DNA of 64,000 bases from Sphingobacterium athyrii (GCF_003071065.1 NZ_QCXX01000001.1:1236971-1300970), one strand, 5' to 3'; numbered from the stretch's first letter, positions 26,472 to 35,702 are shown. The notes: generated by a model from the letters alone, not told the origin. A program made the numbers and translations.

Positions 26472-27110
26472 ATGATAGTTCCTAATGATAATAGAGCATA
26501 TCCTTTAAATGGCCTGGTGCTTATCGGCGGCAGAAGTCGACGTATGGGGAGTCCAAAAGAAAAGATCAATTGGCACGGTAAAGAACAAGTGTATTATTTA
26601 GCCGATTTATTACAGAATTATTGTAAAGACGTATACATTTCTTGTCGTCCAGAACAGTTAGATGAAATAGACTACGGTAAAAAGACGGCGTCAAACTACG
26701 CATGGCTTTCCGATCGTTATAAAGATATAGGTCCTATGGGCGGTATTTTGACTGCTCTTGAATTTCAGTCAGACCAAGCATGGCTTGTCGTCGCTTGTGA
26801 TTTACCCCTATTGGGGCCAGAAGCAGTCGATTACTTAGTCCAAAAACGTGATCCTCGAAGGATTGCCACTGCATTTACAAGCTCAAAGGACAATTTGCCC
26901 GAGCCATTGTTTGCAATTTGGGAACCCGATAGTTTGCCCCTAATCCAGCAAATGTTTGCGCAAAATAGATTATCTCCACGCCGGATTCTAATAGAACATC
27001 ATGCATTGTGCGTTCAAGCGCCCGATCTGCAAATACTTACCAACGTAAATACACCTGCTGAAGCCAAAATTGCAGCGGCAATGATAACCAACAAAGGTCA
27101 AAGCCGCTGA
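26472..27110 (+). CDS. mobA: Molybdenum cofactor guanylyltransferase (MobA)
   Basis: 212 residues from ATG 26472; a GTG at 26427 would add 15 residues with no family match. The nucleotidyltransferase signature LIGGRSRRMGSPKEKINWHG is at about 15-34 (LxGGxSxRMGxxK), with PMGGILTALE and the Mg-binding VVACDLPLLG following. MobA attaches GMP to molybdopterin to make the guanine dinucleotide cofactor, needed by the DMSO-reductase family, which includes the nitrate reductase two genes upstream. The ending is short but regular for the family. Confidence 0.88.
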   Translation: MIVPNDNRAYPLNGLVLIGGRSRRMGSPKEKINWHGKEQVYYLADLLQNYCKDVYISCRPEQLDEIDYGKKTASNYAWLSDRYKDIGPMGGILTALEFQSDQAWLVVACDLPLLGPEAVDYLVQKRDPRRIATAFTSSKDNLPEPLFAIWEPDSLPLIQQMFAQNRLSPRRILIEHHALCVQAPDLQILTNVNTPAEAKIAAAMITNKGQSR

Positions 27111-27152
27111 AGTGCATCACAGTGAAGCATTTCGTCTACCTTTTTGTATACC

Positions 27153-27260
27153 TCAAGATTGTGTTTTTTTAATTTTGATCTTCACATATTTAGACGCCGG
27201 CATATTGCTTTCTTTTACTACATTGTTGATCGAAACAAATCCATTCGTCTCCGGAAATAC
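27153..27260 (-). pseudogene. C-terminal fragment of an unrecognised protein
   Basis: A minus-strand frame of about 35 codons reads VFPETNGFVSINNVVKESN then MPASKYVKIKIKKTQS and a TGA at 27153. It reads like a genuine protein tail, but a stop lies right upstream and no longer frame joins it. It follows the DUF7009 gene, possibly as debris of a deleted neighbour. Confidence 0.3.
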
Positions 27261-27281
27261 GTCACTGTATTTCCGATATGC

Positions 27282-27632
27282 TCAGCATTTGAGATTTGGA
27301 TTCGGAAAGTTGTCACTCTGATCCTCCATGGTATTGTCGAGGCAAGCAAAATCCTTTTCGACGAGTATTTTAACTGGTCCTGACTGACCTTCGAAACCTA
27401 TTCTTTCTGTGTCCACCAATTCCTTTATCATATTGGTAGGTAATCCGATCACAATTTCATTTTCAACAAAAGAGGCAATGATTTGTGCAGTATCCGTTTG
27501 CACAATACGATATACAAAGGGCTGGTTGATAAATTCAGTTCGACAGTCAACCTCCCCAACATTGCCCAGTTTATTGATTTCAGACATGGTCAATCGCAGT
27601 CTAACGGAATTATCTTTAATCCTTATTTTCAT
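27282..27632 (-). CDS. DUF7009-like small protein
   Basis: 116 residues. The opening MKIRIKDNSVRLRLTMSEI, the middle EFINQPFVYRI and the ending VEKDFACLDNTMEDQSDNFP are the recognisable signature of the DUF7009 family (recognised from memory). Proteins of this family often sit with XdhC, IorAB and molybdenum cofactor genes in Bacteroidota, as here, 27 bases downstream of the hydroxylase large subunit on the same strand. Function unknown; with the acidic tail and no cysteine cluster an assembly or storage role is only conjecture. Confidence 0.7.
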   Translation of the reverse strand: MKIRIKDNSVRLRLTMSEINKLGNVGEVDCRTEFINQPFVYRIVQTDTAQIIASFVENEIVIGLPTNMIKELVDTERIGFEGQSGPVKILVEKDFACLDNTMEDQSDNFPNPNLKC

Positions 27633-27659
27633 TTTTATATTTTTTGTTCAAATTCTTTT

Positions 27660-29951
27660 TTAACTACTTAGATCAATTGGCAAGGTGTAGATCCGCTTCC
27701 CTGTTGCAGCATAAATCGCATTACAGAGTGCAGGTGTAAATGGCGGTACTGGAGGCTCTCCTACTCCGGTCGGTTTTGCGTCGCTATCGATAATATCCAC
27801 ATGGATCTGTTTCGGGGAATCAGGCATTCGAATGATCTGATAACCATCAAAATTACCCTGCTCTACCTGACCATCTTTTACCGTGATCGTGCTTTTGAGT
27901 GCCAGACTTGCCGAAAATTGCGCACCGCCTTCAAATTGAGATTTGATACGGTCCACATTCACGGCTAGCCCACAGTCGACCACATAGTAAACATTGGGAA
28001 TACTGATTTTCTTGTTCTGATCCACATTTACCTCCACCACGCAGGCAACGTAAGTTAAGAAGCTTTTATGTGCAGCAAAGCCCAGTGCACTCCCTGCTGG
28101 CATGGATTTACCCCATCCGGAAAGCTTGGCTACCCGCTCGATCACCTTTTTCATGCGTGCTGTATCCCAAGGGTAATCTTCGATCTTCTCTCCATAATTG
28201 GGATAGCTTGTCTTGATCAGTTCCTGCTCAAAGGTAATGTGGCGGTCTTCACCGAGTAGCTCCAGGGCATTCGAAACAGCATCAATACCTCTTGCTTCAG
28301 CAATTTCGTCGAGCATTGTCGCAGCGGCAAAAACCTGTGGAATATTGCGCACAGACCTCAACCAGCCAATCCGCAGATGGGCTTTCGCATCATGCGTGGC
28401 AATATTGATCGCTGGAACATTGTAAGGAAAATCCGAGGCTCCCAACATTAATTCGCCATCACTGGGTTGTACCACCGATAAATCCTCTGTTGCAGAGATA
28501 GATGGATTGGCAATATGATGGGCCCAGCCGCTCAATTTATTTTGGTTGTCGATGGTAGCGACAATTCGTTGTACGCTCATGGCATGGTAGTAGTCATGAC
28601 GGATATCATCCTCACGTGTCCACTGCACCTTGATCGGTAGACCAGATTCTTTGGCCAATATTGCTGCCTCCAAGATAAAATCAGGCTTTGACTTTCTACC
28701 AAAACCGCCGCCCAAGAGGGTTACGTTCATTTTCACCTTGTCCACTGCGATCCCCAGTTCGGTGGCTACCGCATCCCGTGCTCCCTGCGGATTTTGTGTA
28801 CAGGCCCACACTTCGCAACTTCCGTTTTTCACGACAGCCAAAGCACAAGGCGGTTCAATGGTGGCATGCGCCAGGTAAGGCGCGATGTAAGTGTGTTCAA
28901 TAATTTTTTTTGCATTCGCTTTTGCGGCATTGAAATCGCCACGCTTACGTCGGAGCGTTCCCTCCTGTGCCACCACCTGCTTAAGTTCTTCGATTTGCCT
29001 GGCTGAATCGTAGCCGGCATTGGGTCCCATTTCCCATTCTACCTCCAGCAAGTCGCGGGCTTTTATGGCGGCCCAGGTATTTTCAGCGATGATAGCTACC
29101 CCGCTCAATGGCTTGGATAAGGTGGCTGGCAGTCCGGCACCTTTGATCGTAATCACCTTGAGAACGCCAGGGACAGCCAGGGCTTTACTGTCGTTTACGG
29201 CTTTTACTTTTCCTCCCACCACCGGGCAACGCTTAATGACCGCAATTTTCATCCCTTCGACAACAGCATCAATTCCAAACACAGCTTTCCCAGTTACAAT
29301 ATTGTGTAGATCAATGATCGGTGTTTCTTTGCCGATCATATTGAATTGCTGTCTGTCTTTTAGTTTAACTTCGCTAGCTTTCGGAATAGGAAGGGTTTTT
29401 GCAGTTTCCACCAGGTCTCCAAAATCTTTTTTCTTGCCGGATTCCCGTTGGATGACCTGTCCATTTTTGGTGTCCAATTGGTCTACGCCAACGTTCCATT
29501 CTTTGGCTGCAGCACGAATAAGGAGTAATCGCGCTATAGCACCGGCTTCCCGCATAGGTTTATAGAACATCCGTACTGAAAAGGAACCGTCCGTGTTTTG
29601 GTTACCATATTTTTTTTCATCACCTTCAGCCTGGATTATTTCCACCTTAGTCCAGTCGGCCCCCAATTCATCGGCAACAATAAGAGGAAGAGAGGTGCGG
29701 ATACCTTGCCCCATCTCTGAACGATGTGCGACAATGGTGACTTTACCATCTGAACCAATCGTCAAATACACATTTGGAGCCACAGTGGCCACTTTTTTAC
29801 CTTTGTCATCACAGCTAAAGAAGCTTACACCAAGAACCAAGCCACCAGTAAGCAAGCCGCTAGCTTTTAAAAAGTCGCGTCTAGAAACAGTAAAAATCTC
29901 CGAATTGACCTTGTCGGTTTTTCTTTTTTGAAAAGGAGCTAATATTTTCAT
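27660..29951 (-). CDS. Molybdenum hydroxylase large subunit, IorB-type (xanthine dehydrogenase family)
   Basis: 763 residues from ATG 29951 (a TTG 21 bases upstream is less likely). A twin-arginine signal is at about 23-45: SRRDFLKASGLLTGGLVLGV followed by FFSC, so the protein is exported folded or anchored. The molybdopterin-binding domains carry AHRSEMGQGIRTSLPLIVAD, the Gly-rich LLGGGFGRKSKPDFILEAA, and near the C-terminus GVGEPPVPPFTPALCNAIYA, where the Glu is the conserved catalytic base. Isoquinoline oxidoreductase-type enzymes hydroxylate N-heterocycles or aldehydes. The real substrate is unknown. Its small Fe-S subunit is encoded 24 bases upstream, and XdhC is divergent. Confidence 0.88.
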   Translation of the reverse strand: MKILAPFQKRKTDKVNSEIFTVSRRDFLKASGLLTGGLVLGVSFFSCDDKGKKVATVAPNVYLTIGSDGKVTIVAHRSEMGQGIRTSLPLIVADELGADWTKVEIIQAEGDEKKYGNQNTDGSFSVRMFYKPMREAGAIARLLLIRAAAKEWNVGVDQLDTKNGQVIQRESGKKKDFGDLVETAKTLPIPKASEVKLKDRQQFNMIGKETPIIDLHNIVTGKAVFGIDAVVEGMKIAVIKRCPVVGGKVKAVNDSKALAVPGVLKVITIKGAGLPATLSKPLSGVAIIAENTWAAIKARDLLEVEWEMGPNAGYDSARQIEELKQVVAQEGTLRRKRGDFNAAKANAKKIIEHTYIAPYLAHATIEPPCALAVVKNGSCEVWACTQNPQGARDAVATELGIAVDKVKMNVTLLGGGFGRKSKPDFILEAAILAKESGLPIKVQWTREDDIRHDYYHAMSVQRIVATIDNQNKLSGWAHHIANPSISATEDLSVVQPSDGELMLGASDFPYNVPAINIATHDAKAHLRIGWLRSVRNIPQVFAAATMLDEIAEARGIDAVSNALELLGEDRHITFEQELIKTSYPNYGEKIEDYPWDTARMKKVIERVAKLSGWGKSMPAGSALGFAAHKSFLTYVACVVEVNVDQNKKISIPNVYYVVDCGLAVNVDRIKSQFEGGAQFSASLALKSTITVKDGQVEQGNFDGYQIIRMPDSPKQIHVDIIDSDAKPTGVGEPPVPPFTPALCNAIYAATGKRIYTLPIDLSS

Positions 29952-29975
29952 CTTGTTTATATTTTTGATCAATAC

Positions 29976-30446
29976 CTAACCGTTTGTAACTGGTGTACCG
30001 GCTGCTTCTAAAATGGCTGCTTTGATTCTATTATATGTGCCACAGCGACAGAGATTGCCCTGCATAGCTTGCTCGATCTCCGCTACCGAAGGTTTCGCAT
30101 TTTTCTTCAAAAGAGCAGCTGCATTCATGATCTGTCCGGTCTGGCAATAGCCGCACTGAGGTACGACATATTTTTCCCATGCCTCCTGAACAGGGTGATC
30201 ACCCTCCTCCGAGAGCCCTTCAATTGTTGTAATTTTGCCCTCGCCGATCGCAGAGACCGGAAATGAACAGGATCGGATTGCAGTATCGTTGAGATGTACG
30301 GTACAGGCACCACATAGCGCTTTCCCACAACCAAACTTGGTCCCTTTAAGACCAATGATATCACGGAGTACCCAAAGCAAGGGCATATCCTCAAGCACAT
30401 CAATTTCGTGCTTTTTGCCATTTACTAAAATTGAATATTTTGCCAT
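29976..30446 (-). CDS. Molybdenum hydroxylase 2Fe-2S subunit (IorA-type)
   Basis: 156 residues, the usual size. The plant-ferredoxin-type cluster ligands are C40, C45, C48 and C60 (CGKALCGACTV...RSC); the second all-alpha cluster has C98-x2-C101 and C133-x-C135 (PQCGYCQTGQ; NLCRCGTYNRI). It transfers electrons from the molybdenum site of its partner at 27660-29951. There is no signal peptide of its own, so it probably travels with the Tat-targeted large subunit. First gene of the minus-strand run; its promoter shares the 270-base divergent region with xdhC. Confidence 0.93.
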   Translation of the reverse strand: MAKYSILVNGKKHEIDVLEDMPLLWVLRDIIGLKGTKFGCGKALCGACTVHLNDTAIRSCSFPVSAIGEGKITTIEGLSEEGDHPVQEAWEKYVVPQCGYCQTGQIMNAAALLKKNAKPSVAEIEQAMQGNLCRCGTYNRIKAAILEAAGTPVTNG

Positions 30447-30610
30447 AATCGTTATTTTTTCTTGTTTATGTAAGCGATATTTATCGGTCCGTATGGGATG
30501 AGCTCTCTCACTTATACACTAGCATTCAGTTCATTCAGTTATACAAAATCGTTAATTAAATTAATCAAATAATTATACATTTCACGGATGTTTTTACCAT
30601 TATTACAGTT

Positions 30611-30651
30611 TTGGTGTTTTTTAACGCGTAATTCACTAAATTTGATAAACG
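30611..30651 (+). promoter_or_regulatory. Predicted promoter of the xdhC-moa operon
   Basis: TTG at 30611-30613 and TAAATTTG at 30637-30644, 23 bases apart, fit the Bacteroidota -33/-7 pattern. Transcription would start near 30650, about 68 bases before the xdhC ATG. Confidence 0.5.
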
Positions 30652-30717
30652 GCATTGTATCATATCGCTGTTGATTTAATCATTATATCCGAGTTTCAAT
30701 GCCTTGCCCGTATTTGC

Positions 30718-31848
30718 ATGAAAGAGATTAAAGACATTGTTTTAGCTGCAGGTGTAGCTGCTTCCGAAAATATCAGGATGGTGCTTGCCACTGTGGTTAA
30801 GGTTGAAGGTTCCTCCTATCGAAGACCCGGGGCCCGCATGCTGGTAACAGAAGACGGGCAAATGACGGGAGCCATCAGCGGCGGATGTCTGGAAGGAGAT
30901 GCCCTAAAAAAGGCTCTCTTAACTATCCATCAACAGAAAAATCGACTGGTGAGTTATGATACGAATACTGAGGAAGGTTCGTCAATCGGATTACAACTTG
31001 GATGCAACGGAATAGTTCATATTCTTTTCGAATATGTAGACCTTCAACGAACGGATCATCCAATCGCGTTACTGCAGCACTTGCTCCAACAGCGTGAAGA
31101 AAGCTTGTTGATTACGTTCTTTTCTACAGACAAACAGGGAGAACAAAAAGGAACCCGTTTACTTATTAAAGATTTGACGGAGCAGGTTTTTGCCGTAGAT
31201 TCTCACTATTCGGCACTGCATGCACATATTCAATTCGCAAAAAAAGAACGGAAATCGGTCCTCACTTCCTTTCAGGAGAAAGGGGAAAGCAGCGAAGTGC
31301 TCATTGAATACCTCGTTCCTACCGTGCACTTGGTTATTGCCGGTGCTGGTAATGATGCACAACCTCTCGTAGAGATAGCGCATGTGCTCGGCTGGGAAAT
31401 TACGGTGATCGATGGACGTGCCAGCCATGTCAATGCCTCGCGCTTCCCAAAAGCCGCTCAGCTTCTTGTATCTCCGGCACATGAGATCGCGACTAATCTA
31501 AGCATAGACCCATGGACTGTTTTTGTGTTAATGACACATAACTATGCTTACGATCTTGCACTCCTTAAAGATTTGATGCACACGTCGACACGTTACATTG
31601 GCTCATTGGGCCCGAAGATCAAATTACTACGTATGTTCGACGATATGCAAGAGGCCGGTACAACCATTACTGAAAGTCAACGAAGCATTATCTACGGCCC
31701 AGTAGGACTCGATATCGGTGCCGAAACTTCCGAAGAGATCGCCATAGCAATCGTTGCAGAGATTAAAGCTGTGCTGAACTGTAGGCCAGCAACTTCATTA
31801 AAGTTCCTCAAAACGAAAATACATACTGAATACCCTACAATAATTTAG
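30718..31848 (+). CDS. XdhC/CoxI-family molybdenum cofactor insertion protein
   Basis: 376 residues from ATG 30718; earlier in-frame start TTG 30655 gives a poor leader. The XdhC_CoxI domain is about 15-95 (ATVVKVEGSSYRRPGARMLV; ISGGCLEGDALKKAL with the conserved Cys). The C-terminal Rossmann domain is about 200-345 (LVIAGAGNDAQPLVEIAHVL; VFVLMTHNYAYDLALLKDLM; YIGSLGPKIK). XdhC binds molybdenum cofactor, promotes its sulfuration with a cysteine desulfurase, and inserts it into xanthine-dehydrogenase-type enzymes. Here it is divergent from the IorAB-like enzyme and six bases before moaA, joining enzyme and cofactor supply. Confidence 0.9.
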   Translation: MKEIKDIVLAAGVAASENIRMVLATVVKVEGSSYRRPGARMLVTEDGQMTGAISGGCLEGDALKKALLTIHQQKNRLVSYDTNTEEGSSIGLQLGCNGIVHILFEYVDLQRTDHPIALLQHLLQQREESLLITFFSTDKQGEQKGTRLLIKDLTEQVFAVDSHYSALHAHIQFAKKERKSVLTSFQEKGESSEVLIEYLVPTVHLVIAGAGNDAQPLVEIAHVLGWEITVIDGRASHVNASRFPKAAQLLVSPAHEIATNLSIDPWTVFVLMTHNYAYDLALLKDLMHTSTRYIGSLGPKIKLLRMFDDMQEAGTTITESQRSIIYGPVGLDIGAETSEEIAIAIVAEIKAVLNCRPATSLKFLKTKIHTEYPTII

Positions 31849-31853
31849 AAATC

Positions 31854-32834
31854 ATGCTAACGGATACATTTGGACGGATACACAACTACCTGAGAATATC
31901 GCTTACCGATAATTGCAACCTCCGTTGTTTCTATTGCATGCCGGAGGAAGAGTATAGCTTTACACCGAATGACAAATTGATGCAGGTGGATGAAATTGAG
32001 CAATTAGCTCGATTGTTTGTCGATCAAGGAATCAGCAAAATACGCCTAACAGGGGGGGAACCATTGGTCCGCAAGGATGCAGCCAATATTATAGCCTGTC
32101 TGTCCAAACTTCCGGTTGAACTCCATATAACCACCAACGGAATCCGTATCAACGACATGTTGTCTCAGATTGTAGACGCAAAATTCAAAAGCATCAATAT
32201 CAGTCTGGATACCTTGCAACCCGGAAGATTTTTTCAGATCACCCGAAGAGATTATTTTGACCGTGTGCGTGCCAATATAGACCTTTTGCTTGAACATGGA
32301 ATCCATACCAAGATCAATATGGTGGTCATGAAAGGCGTTAATGACGATGAGATTTTAGATTTTGTTGCATGGACAGCGATGAAGCCAATAGAAATCCGTT
32401 TTATCGAGTTTATGCCATTCAGTGGTAACAAATGGACCAGCAACCAAGTATATACACAGGCCGACATTTTAGCGACTATCAAGCGGAGCTATCCCATAGA
32501 ACCGATCACTGCAGGTCCACACGATACCGCTAAAGCATTTTCGATTGTAGGACATGCTGGGCGTATTGCTATTATAAGTACAATGACCGCCCCTTTTTGT
32601 GCAGGATGTAACCGGATACGGCTTACAGCGGACGGGAAACTTAAAAATTGCCTATTTTCTTCAAGTGAAACCGATCTATTGAAAGCATTACGGACCGGCG
32701 AAGAAGTGCTTCCATTGATCCGAGCTACGATTAGCGCCAAAGCAAAAGAATTGGGGGGACAATTAACAACAGATTTTGAACATATTGACACCGATTTTCT
32801 CAAGAATCGGAGTATGATAACGATTGGCGGATGA
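31854..32834 (+). CDS. moaA: GTP 3',8-cyclase MoaA
   Basis: 326 residues. The radical-SAM cluster ligands are C21-x3-C25-x2-C28 (CNLRCFYCMP), and the second cluster C249-x2-C252-x13-C266 (CAGCNRIRLTADGKLKNC). The conserved GG at the C-terminus (TIGG) is present. MoaA converts GTP to the 3',8-cyclo intermediate, the first step of molybdenum cofactor synthesis; MoaC (37247-38155, fused) completes that step. The gene starts 5 bases after xdhC and overlaps the next by 4 bases, so translation is probably coupled. Confidence 0.95.
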   Translation: MLTDTFGRIHNYLRISLTDNCNLRCFYCMPEEEYSFTPNDKLMQVDEIEQLARLFVDQGISKIRLTGGEPLVRKDAANIIACLSKLPVELHITTNGIRINDMLSQIVDAKFKSINISLDTLQPGRFFQITRRDYFDRVRANIDLLLEHGIHTKINMVVMKGVNDDEILDFVAWTAMKPIEIRFIEFMPFSGNKWTSNQVYTQADILATIKRSYPIEPITAGPHDTAKAFSIVGHAGRIAIISTMTAPFCAGCNRIRLTADGKLKNCLFSSSETDLLKALRTGEEVLPLIRATISAKAKELGGQLTTDFEHIDTDFLKNRSMITIGG

Positions 32835-34600
32835 CAAAGCAAACAGGTATAGTCATATTGGCGGCCGGAAATTCTTCGCGGCTCGGCCTACCTAAGCAAC
32901 TGCTCGAATTTGAGGGTGAGACTTTATTGAAACGTATCAGCAGGGAGGCTCTTGCAATACCCGATGTTAAGGTATCTGTCGTGATAGGTGCTTATCCTGA
33001 CCCAATCAATACGGCATTGAAGGAAAGTAATGTCTCTGTGGCAATCAATCCGCATTGGACAACAGGGATGTCTACCTCTATTGTTGTGGGCTTAAGCGAT
33101 CTGCTAAAACATCATCCCAATCTGGACCGTTGTATAATCAGTCTATGTGATCAACCTTTTGTTGACCGCCATGTCTTTCAGCAACTTATTCAATTGGCAA
33201 ATAGTACTGATAAAGGTATTGTAGCAACCGGTTTTTCCGGAATATGGGGAGCCCCGGTACTTTTTGACAAAAAATACTTTGAACATCTGATGCGCCTGGA
33301 GGGACAACAGGGAGCTAAAAAAGTCGCCGAACAATTTTCCGACGATCGGGTCATATTCTCTTATGAGCCCGCAAAGTATGATATCGATACGCAAGAAGAT
33401 TATTTCAATCTACCTCATCAGTTTATCAGTGTTCAGCAGGCCAAAGATATTATCCATCATCATCTGCCTGCTCCAAAACAAATACGGCTTCCCTTAGCGG
33501 AAGGGTTGGGCTACACGCTGGCCCAAACCGTTGTTGCCGAGCAGTCAATCCCTGCTTTTCCGCAGTCATCGATGGATGGTTACGCTATTCGATATAGCGA
33601 CAAAGATCGTGGACTTCCTGTCGTAGACAAAATTCCCGCAGGTACCACGGTTGAAAAAATATTGACAGAGGGACAGGCGATGCGCATTTATACTGGAGCT
33701 CCGTTGCCTCGAGGAGCAGATACGGTGGTGATGCAGGAAAAAGTAGTTTTGAGTGACGCAAATACAATCCGGATTAGCGATGAAACCCTCCAGTTGGGGG
33801 ACAATGTACGCCCTACAGGGTCAGAAGTTCTGGCAGACAGTATCGCCATGCTCACAGGAACAGCATTGACCCCGGCGGCTATTGGCTATCTCGCAGGCAT
33901 CGGATGCAGGGATGTTCTTGTTACTGCGCCACCGCGGATACAACTTATTCTAACCGGAGATGAACTGAAACCTATTGGTACAATACTTGGATATGGGGAA
34001 GTTTACGAGTCTAACTCCTATCAGCTAAAAGCCGCACTGCAGCAGCTAGGCATACTGCATGTCGAAAGTCGGCATGTACCGGATGACAGAAGCCAACTTC
34101 GGGCAGCTTTGGAGAATGCATTGGATGAAGCTGATATTGTTCTTTTAGTTGGCGGTGTCAGCGTAGGTGACTACGATTACGTGGTGGATGTGGCTAAGGA
34201 CTGCGGTATTAAACAGCGTTTTCATCGTATCCGACAAAAACCGGGAAAACCCCTCTTTTTTGGCACACAAAATGAAAAGCTGGTGTTTGGGCTACCCGGC
34301 AATCCGTCCTCTGCCCTAACCTGTTTTTACCTCTACGTCGCTCCTGCATTAGAGCGTATCATGCAACTTCCGGAGCGAACACGTTCCATCAAAACCCATA
34401 CAACACATGCTTATAGTAAAAAGCCCGGTTTAACTCATTTCCTTAAGGCACGATACGACGGACTTACTGTTGAACCTTTACACGCGCAAGAGTCTTATCG
34501 CCTCCAATCCTACGCACAGGCCAATTGCCTGCTGATTCTCGAGGAGGAGAGCAATGGTTGTGCCGCTGGAGACGAAGTTTTTATCCATCTTTTAACGTAA
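32831..34600 (+). CDS. MocA-like nucleotidyltransferase fused to MoeA molybdotransferase
   Basis: 589 residues, two enzymes in one chain. About 1-195 is a MobA/MocA-type nucleotidyltransferase (ILAAGNSSRLGLPKQLLEFE; SLCDQPFVDRHVF), closer to the cytidylyltransferase MocA than to MobA (LxAGxSxRxGxPK, WGAPVLFDKKYF). About 205-585 is MoeA (SSMDGYAIR, PRGADTVVMQEKV, GDELKPIG, LVGGVSVGDYDYV, GLPGNPSSALTCFYLYVAP). MoeA inserts Mo into adenylylated molybdopterin; MocA would then make the cytosine dinucleotide form used by the hydroxylase. The fusion would pass the product from one domain to the next. I have not seen how common it is. Confidence 0.88.
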   Translation: MTKQTGIVILAAGNSSRLGLPKQLLEFEGETLLKRISREALAIPDVKVSVVIGAYPDPINTALKESNVSVAINPHWTTGMSTSIVVGLSDLLKHHPNLDRCIISLCDQPFVDRHVFQQLIQLANSTDKGIVATGFSGIWGAPVLFDKKYFEHLMRLEGQQGAKKVAEQFSDDRVIFSYEPAKYDIDTQEDYFNLPHQFISVQQAKDIIHHHLPAPKQIRLPLAEGLGYTLAQTVVAEQSIPAFPQSSMDGYAIRYSDKDRGLPVVDKIPAGTTVEKILTEGQAMRIYTGAPLPRGADTVVMQEKVVLSDANTIRISDETLQLGDNVRPTGSEVLADSIAMLTGTALTPAAIGYLAGIGCRDVLVTAPPRIQLILTGDELKPIGTILGYGEVYESNSYQLKAALQQLGILHVESRHVPDDRSQLRAALENALDEADIVLLVGGVSVGDYDYVVDVAKDCGIKQRFHRIRQKPGKPLFFGTQNEKLVFGLPGNPSSALTCFYLYVAPALERIMQLPERTRSIKTHTTHAYSKKPGLTHFLKARYDGLTVEPLHAQESYRLQSYAQANCLLILEEESNGCAAGDEVFIHLLT

Positions 34601-34607
34601 TCGCGCC

Positions 34608-35342
34608 ATGCAATTTGAGCTTTTTTATTTTTTCCTTTTTATTCTGGCTTTTCTTTACGCATCAGTAGGGCACGGTGGTGCAAGTGGCTATTTAGCATTG
34701 ATGGCAATCTATGGGATCGCACCGCAGGAGATGAAACCTACAGCACTGGTACTTAACCTCTTTGTTTCTTTAACATCCTTTATACAATATTACAGGGGTC
34801 ATTATTTCAAACGAAATTTGTTTTTGATGGTAGCCATCACCTCTGTTCCCATGGCATTTATAGGCGGTATGATTACCTTAGAAGATCATTTGTACAAGAG
34901 GTTGCTGGGACTACTGCTACTCTTTCCGGTTTTTCGTTTTTTCTTTTTCAGAAGTCCAGCCGAAGATGAGCTCAAACCGTACAACAGTTATGGTGCACTG
35001 GCAATTGGTGGCATTGTAGGACTACTTTCAGGCATGATTGGTATTGGCGGTGGAATTATCCTCTCCCCTTTTCTGATCCTGCTTAAATGGACAGATCAAA
35101 AACAAACTGCAGCTATCAGTGCTGCATTTATTTTCGTAAATTCATTGTCGGGACTTGGGGGTATGCTGACAAAAGGTGTATCGTTCAATGCCCATATGTG
35201 GGGGTATATTGCAGTTGCATTCCTTGGTGGCCTGTTAGGAGCCTATCTCGGATCGAAAAAACTAAAACAGGATGCTTTAAAATACGTACTTGCCACAGTA
35301 CTGTTTGTTGCAGCCTATAAATTGCTATTTACCTCGGCTTAA
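34608..35342 (+). CDS. TauE/SafE-family membrane permease
   Basis: 244 residues with eight or so hydrophobic spans arranged as two repeats. The first contains FLYASVGHGGASGYLALMAI with P-T-A-L-V-L-N-L, the second LSGMIGIGGGIILSPFLILL with the typical GxGGG and AAISAAFIFVNSLSG. The TauE/SafE family carries sulfite, organosulfonates or similar anions. It starts 7 bases after the MocA-MoeA fusion, and moaD follows 130 bases later. No ModABC molybdate transporter is seen nearby, so handling of an oxyanion related to the cofactor or to nitrate/sulfur metabolism is possible but not shown. Confidence 0.85.
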   Translation: MQFELFYFFLFILAFLYASVGHGGASGYLALMAIYGIAPQEMKPTALVLNLFVSLTSFIQYYRGHYFKRNLFLMVAITSVPMAFIGGMITLEDHLYKRLLGLLLLFPVFRFFFFRSPAEDELKPYNSYGALAIGGIVGLLSGMIGIGGGIILSPFLILLKWTDQKQTAAISAAFIFVNSLSGLGGMLTKGVSFNAHMWGYIAVAFLGGLLGAYLGSKKLKQDALKYVLATVLFVAAYKLLFTSA

Positions 35343-35474
35343 TAAATTTAAAAAACAATATGACTCTATTTCTCCGAATTGGATAAAATAAGCATAAATA
35401 ACACGTCTTTCGATTGTGGGATGGGGCGAAGCTGAATGAAAGAGGTGAAAATTTGAAAAAAAATGAATTAAAAT

Positions 35475-35702
35475 ATGAAAGTTCAAGTAAAGACCTTTGG
35501 CTCCTTGACAGATATATTGGCAAAGGAGTTTTATATAACAGCCAACGATACGACAGAGTTATTGGCAACATTAACGCACGACCATGCTGAATTAGCACAG
35601 CGTAGCCTATTGATAGCCGTGAACAATACCATTGTTAAGACAGCAGTGACATTTCAAGAAAATGATATCGTTGCCTTAATGCCACCCTATTCAGGAGGAT
35701 AA
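35475..35702 (+). CDS. moaD: Molybdopterin synthase small subunit (MoaD)
   Basis: 75 residues of ubiquitin-like fold, ending in the required double glycine (PPYSGG). The start VKTFGSLTDILAKEF and the VALMPPYSGG tail are typical. The C-terminal Gly is adenylated by MoeB (next gene, 3 bases later) and converted to thiocarboxylate, which supplies sulfur to precursor Z with MoaE. ThiS is the main alternative, but the neighbours settle it. Confidence 0.88.
   Translation: MKVQVKTFGSLTDILAKEFYITANDTTELLATLTHDHAELAQRSLLIAVNNTIVKTAVTFQENDIVALMPPYSGG

Noticed and set aside
27112..27321. Plus-strand ORF after mobA (MHHSEAFRL...)
   Set aside because: Hydrophobic shadow with no family pattern, opposite a better minus-strand fragment.
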